Source: Acetobacterium woodii
GTDB lineage: Bacteria; Bacillota; Clostridia; Eubacteriales; Eubacteriaceae
Direction of reading: 5' to 3'
NCBI GenBank assembly: GCA_016213825.1
Contig: JACQZP010000031.1
Span: 62,001 to 126,000 of the forward strand
Length of the DNA: 64,000 nt
Made by a program: the position numbers and the translations under genes. The notes beneath the pieces were generated by a model. That model searched no databases. It saw nothing but the letters and a program-made list of their open reading frames with translations, and was not told the DNA's origin. Shown here piece after piece: positions 63,526-64,000 of the stretch (the first letter of the stretch is position 1; each line of letters begins with the position of its first letter).

Positions 63526-63999
63526 TTAAATTTTTAAAGTAAACCAGAAAACTGATCCTTCATTGACTTTTGAATTAACACCATAGTTGCCACCGTGTAT
63601 ATCAAGGATGGACTTGACGATGGATAGACCGAGACCGGTACCGGTAACAGCCCGTTTATGGGTTTTATCTACCTTATAATAGCGTTCCCAAATATAGGGC
63701 AGATCTTCTTCAGCAATACCTTCGCCGGTATCGGCCACCTCAATTTTCACCCATTCTGCTAAAGCGTCATCGGGATTTTTAAAGGTGCTTTGGGTGACGG
63801 CAATTTTCTTATCGGCACCAGTATAATTGATGGCATTGGTTAACAGGTTGTAAAAAGCCTGAGAAATGCGTGTTTCATCAGCCGACAGCGTAATTTCTTG
63901 ATTCGTTATAAAGTCAATCTGGTAGCCATCTATTTCCATGAGCTTATTCATGCGGTTAATGGAAGCTCCCAGACTGGCGGTCAGGTTGTAAGTCTGGGG
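63526..63999 (-). CDS. Sensor histidine kinase, C-terminal part only
   Basis: The last 158 or so residues of a histidine kinase; the frame is open to the right window edge. The visible ATPase domain has the N box YNLLTNAINYTG, the G1 box DTGEGIAEEDLPYIWERYY and the G2 box GTGLGLSIVKSILDIHGG. The H box and the sensor lie outside the window, so the signal cannot be judged. The pattern is that of OmpR-partner kinases such as PhoR or VanS types. Its response regulator would be expected upstream on the same strand. The gene lies just upstream of the VTC operon but has its own terminator. Confidence 0.92.
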   Translation of the reverse strand, partial: PQTYNLTASLGASINRMNKLMEIDGYQIDFITNQEITLSADETRISQAFYNLLTNAINYTGADKKIAVTQSTFKNPDDALAEWVKIEVADTGEGIAEEDLPYIWERYYKVDKTHKRAVTGTGLGLSIVKSILDIHGGNYGVNSKVNEGSVFWFTLKI

Positions 64000-64000
64000 A

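Overview
The window reads as chromosomal DNA of an anaerobic, AT-rich, Gram-positive acetogen, most probably an Acetobacterium or close Eubacteriaceae relative. This is inferred from gene content, not from a marker gene. The evidence is several corrinoid methyltransferase modules for methylated substrates, clostridial ChW-repeat surface proteins, a BceAB-type ABC/two-component module, and Shine-Dalgarno sites of the GGAGG type almost everywhere. No rRNA, tRNA, CRISPR array, insertion sequence or phage gene was seen.

Layout. 1-6 kb: the end of a cardiolipin synthase, a nitrilase-superfamily amidohydrolase, an LRR/ChW surface protein, the two-subunit L-serine dehydratase (sdaAB-sdaAA) and a sortase-type surface protein. 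6-18 kb: a TetR regulator and iron-dependent alcohol dehydrogenase, a PAS-PocR-GGDEF diguanylate cyclase, a polysaccharide deacetylase, an AEC-type transporter, a DUF2284 metal protein, a UroD-type methyltransferase, a lipoprotein, an Agr-like LytTR/GHKL two-component pair and DAHP synthase. 18-31 kb: a DUF2252 protein, a GGDEF/HD-GYP protein, an alpha/beta hydrolase, a long noncoding leader before a DUF389 membrane protein, and glutamate synthase gltB-gltD. 31-38 kb: a UroD-type methyltransferase/corrinoid protein pair with a TetR gene, a membrane protein, a lipoprotein and a Pit-type phosphate transporter with its DUF47 partner. 38-46 kb: the bceABRS-like module, a second DUF2252 protein and a subtilisin-like protease with ChW repeats.

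46-58 kb is the metabolic highlight. A PAS/AAA+ sigma-54 activator is divergent from an operon preceded by a near-perfect -24/-12 promoter (48498-48512). The operon encodes an MtrH-like methyltransferase (MtgA type), a BCCT transporter, a non-pyrrolysine MttB-family methyltransferase (MtgB type) and a corrinoid protein. Together they form a complete route for importing a quaternary amine such as glycine betaine and passing one methyl group to tetrahydrofolate for the Wood-Ljungdahl pathway. A second BCCT gene follows, closely linked to a large poly-HAMP chemoreceptor. 58-64 kb holds a SHOCT protein, an FMN-dependent glutamate-synthase-like protein, a DUF4956/VTC polyphosphate pair with a Pho-box-like promoter, and the end of a histidine kinase.

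Several families occur twice: DUF2252, UroD-type methyltransferase, corrinoid protein, BCCT, ChW proteins and TetR. Most transcription units end in clear hairpins, which makes operon boundaries fairly reliable. Start codons were moved from the longest frame wherever a ribosome-binding site favoured an internal start. Functions rest on motif recognition by eye; substrates of the methyltransferases and transporters are inferred.
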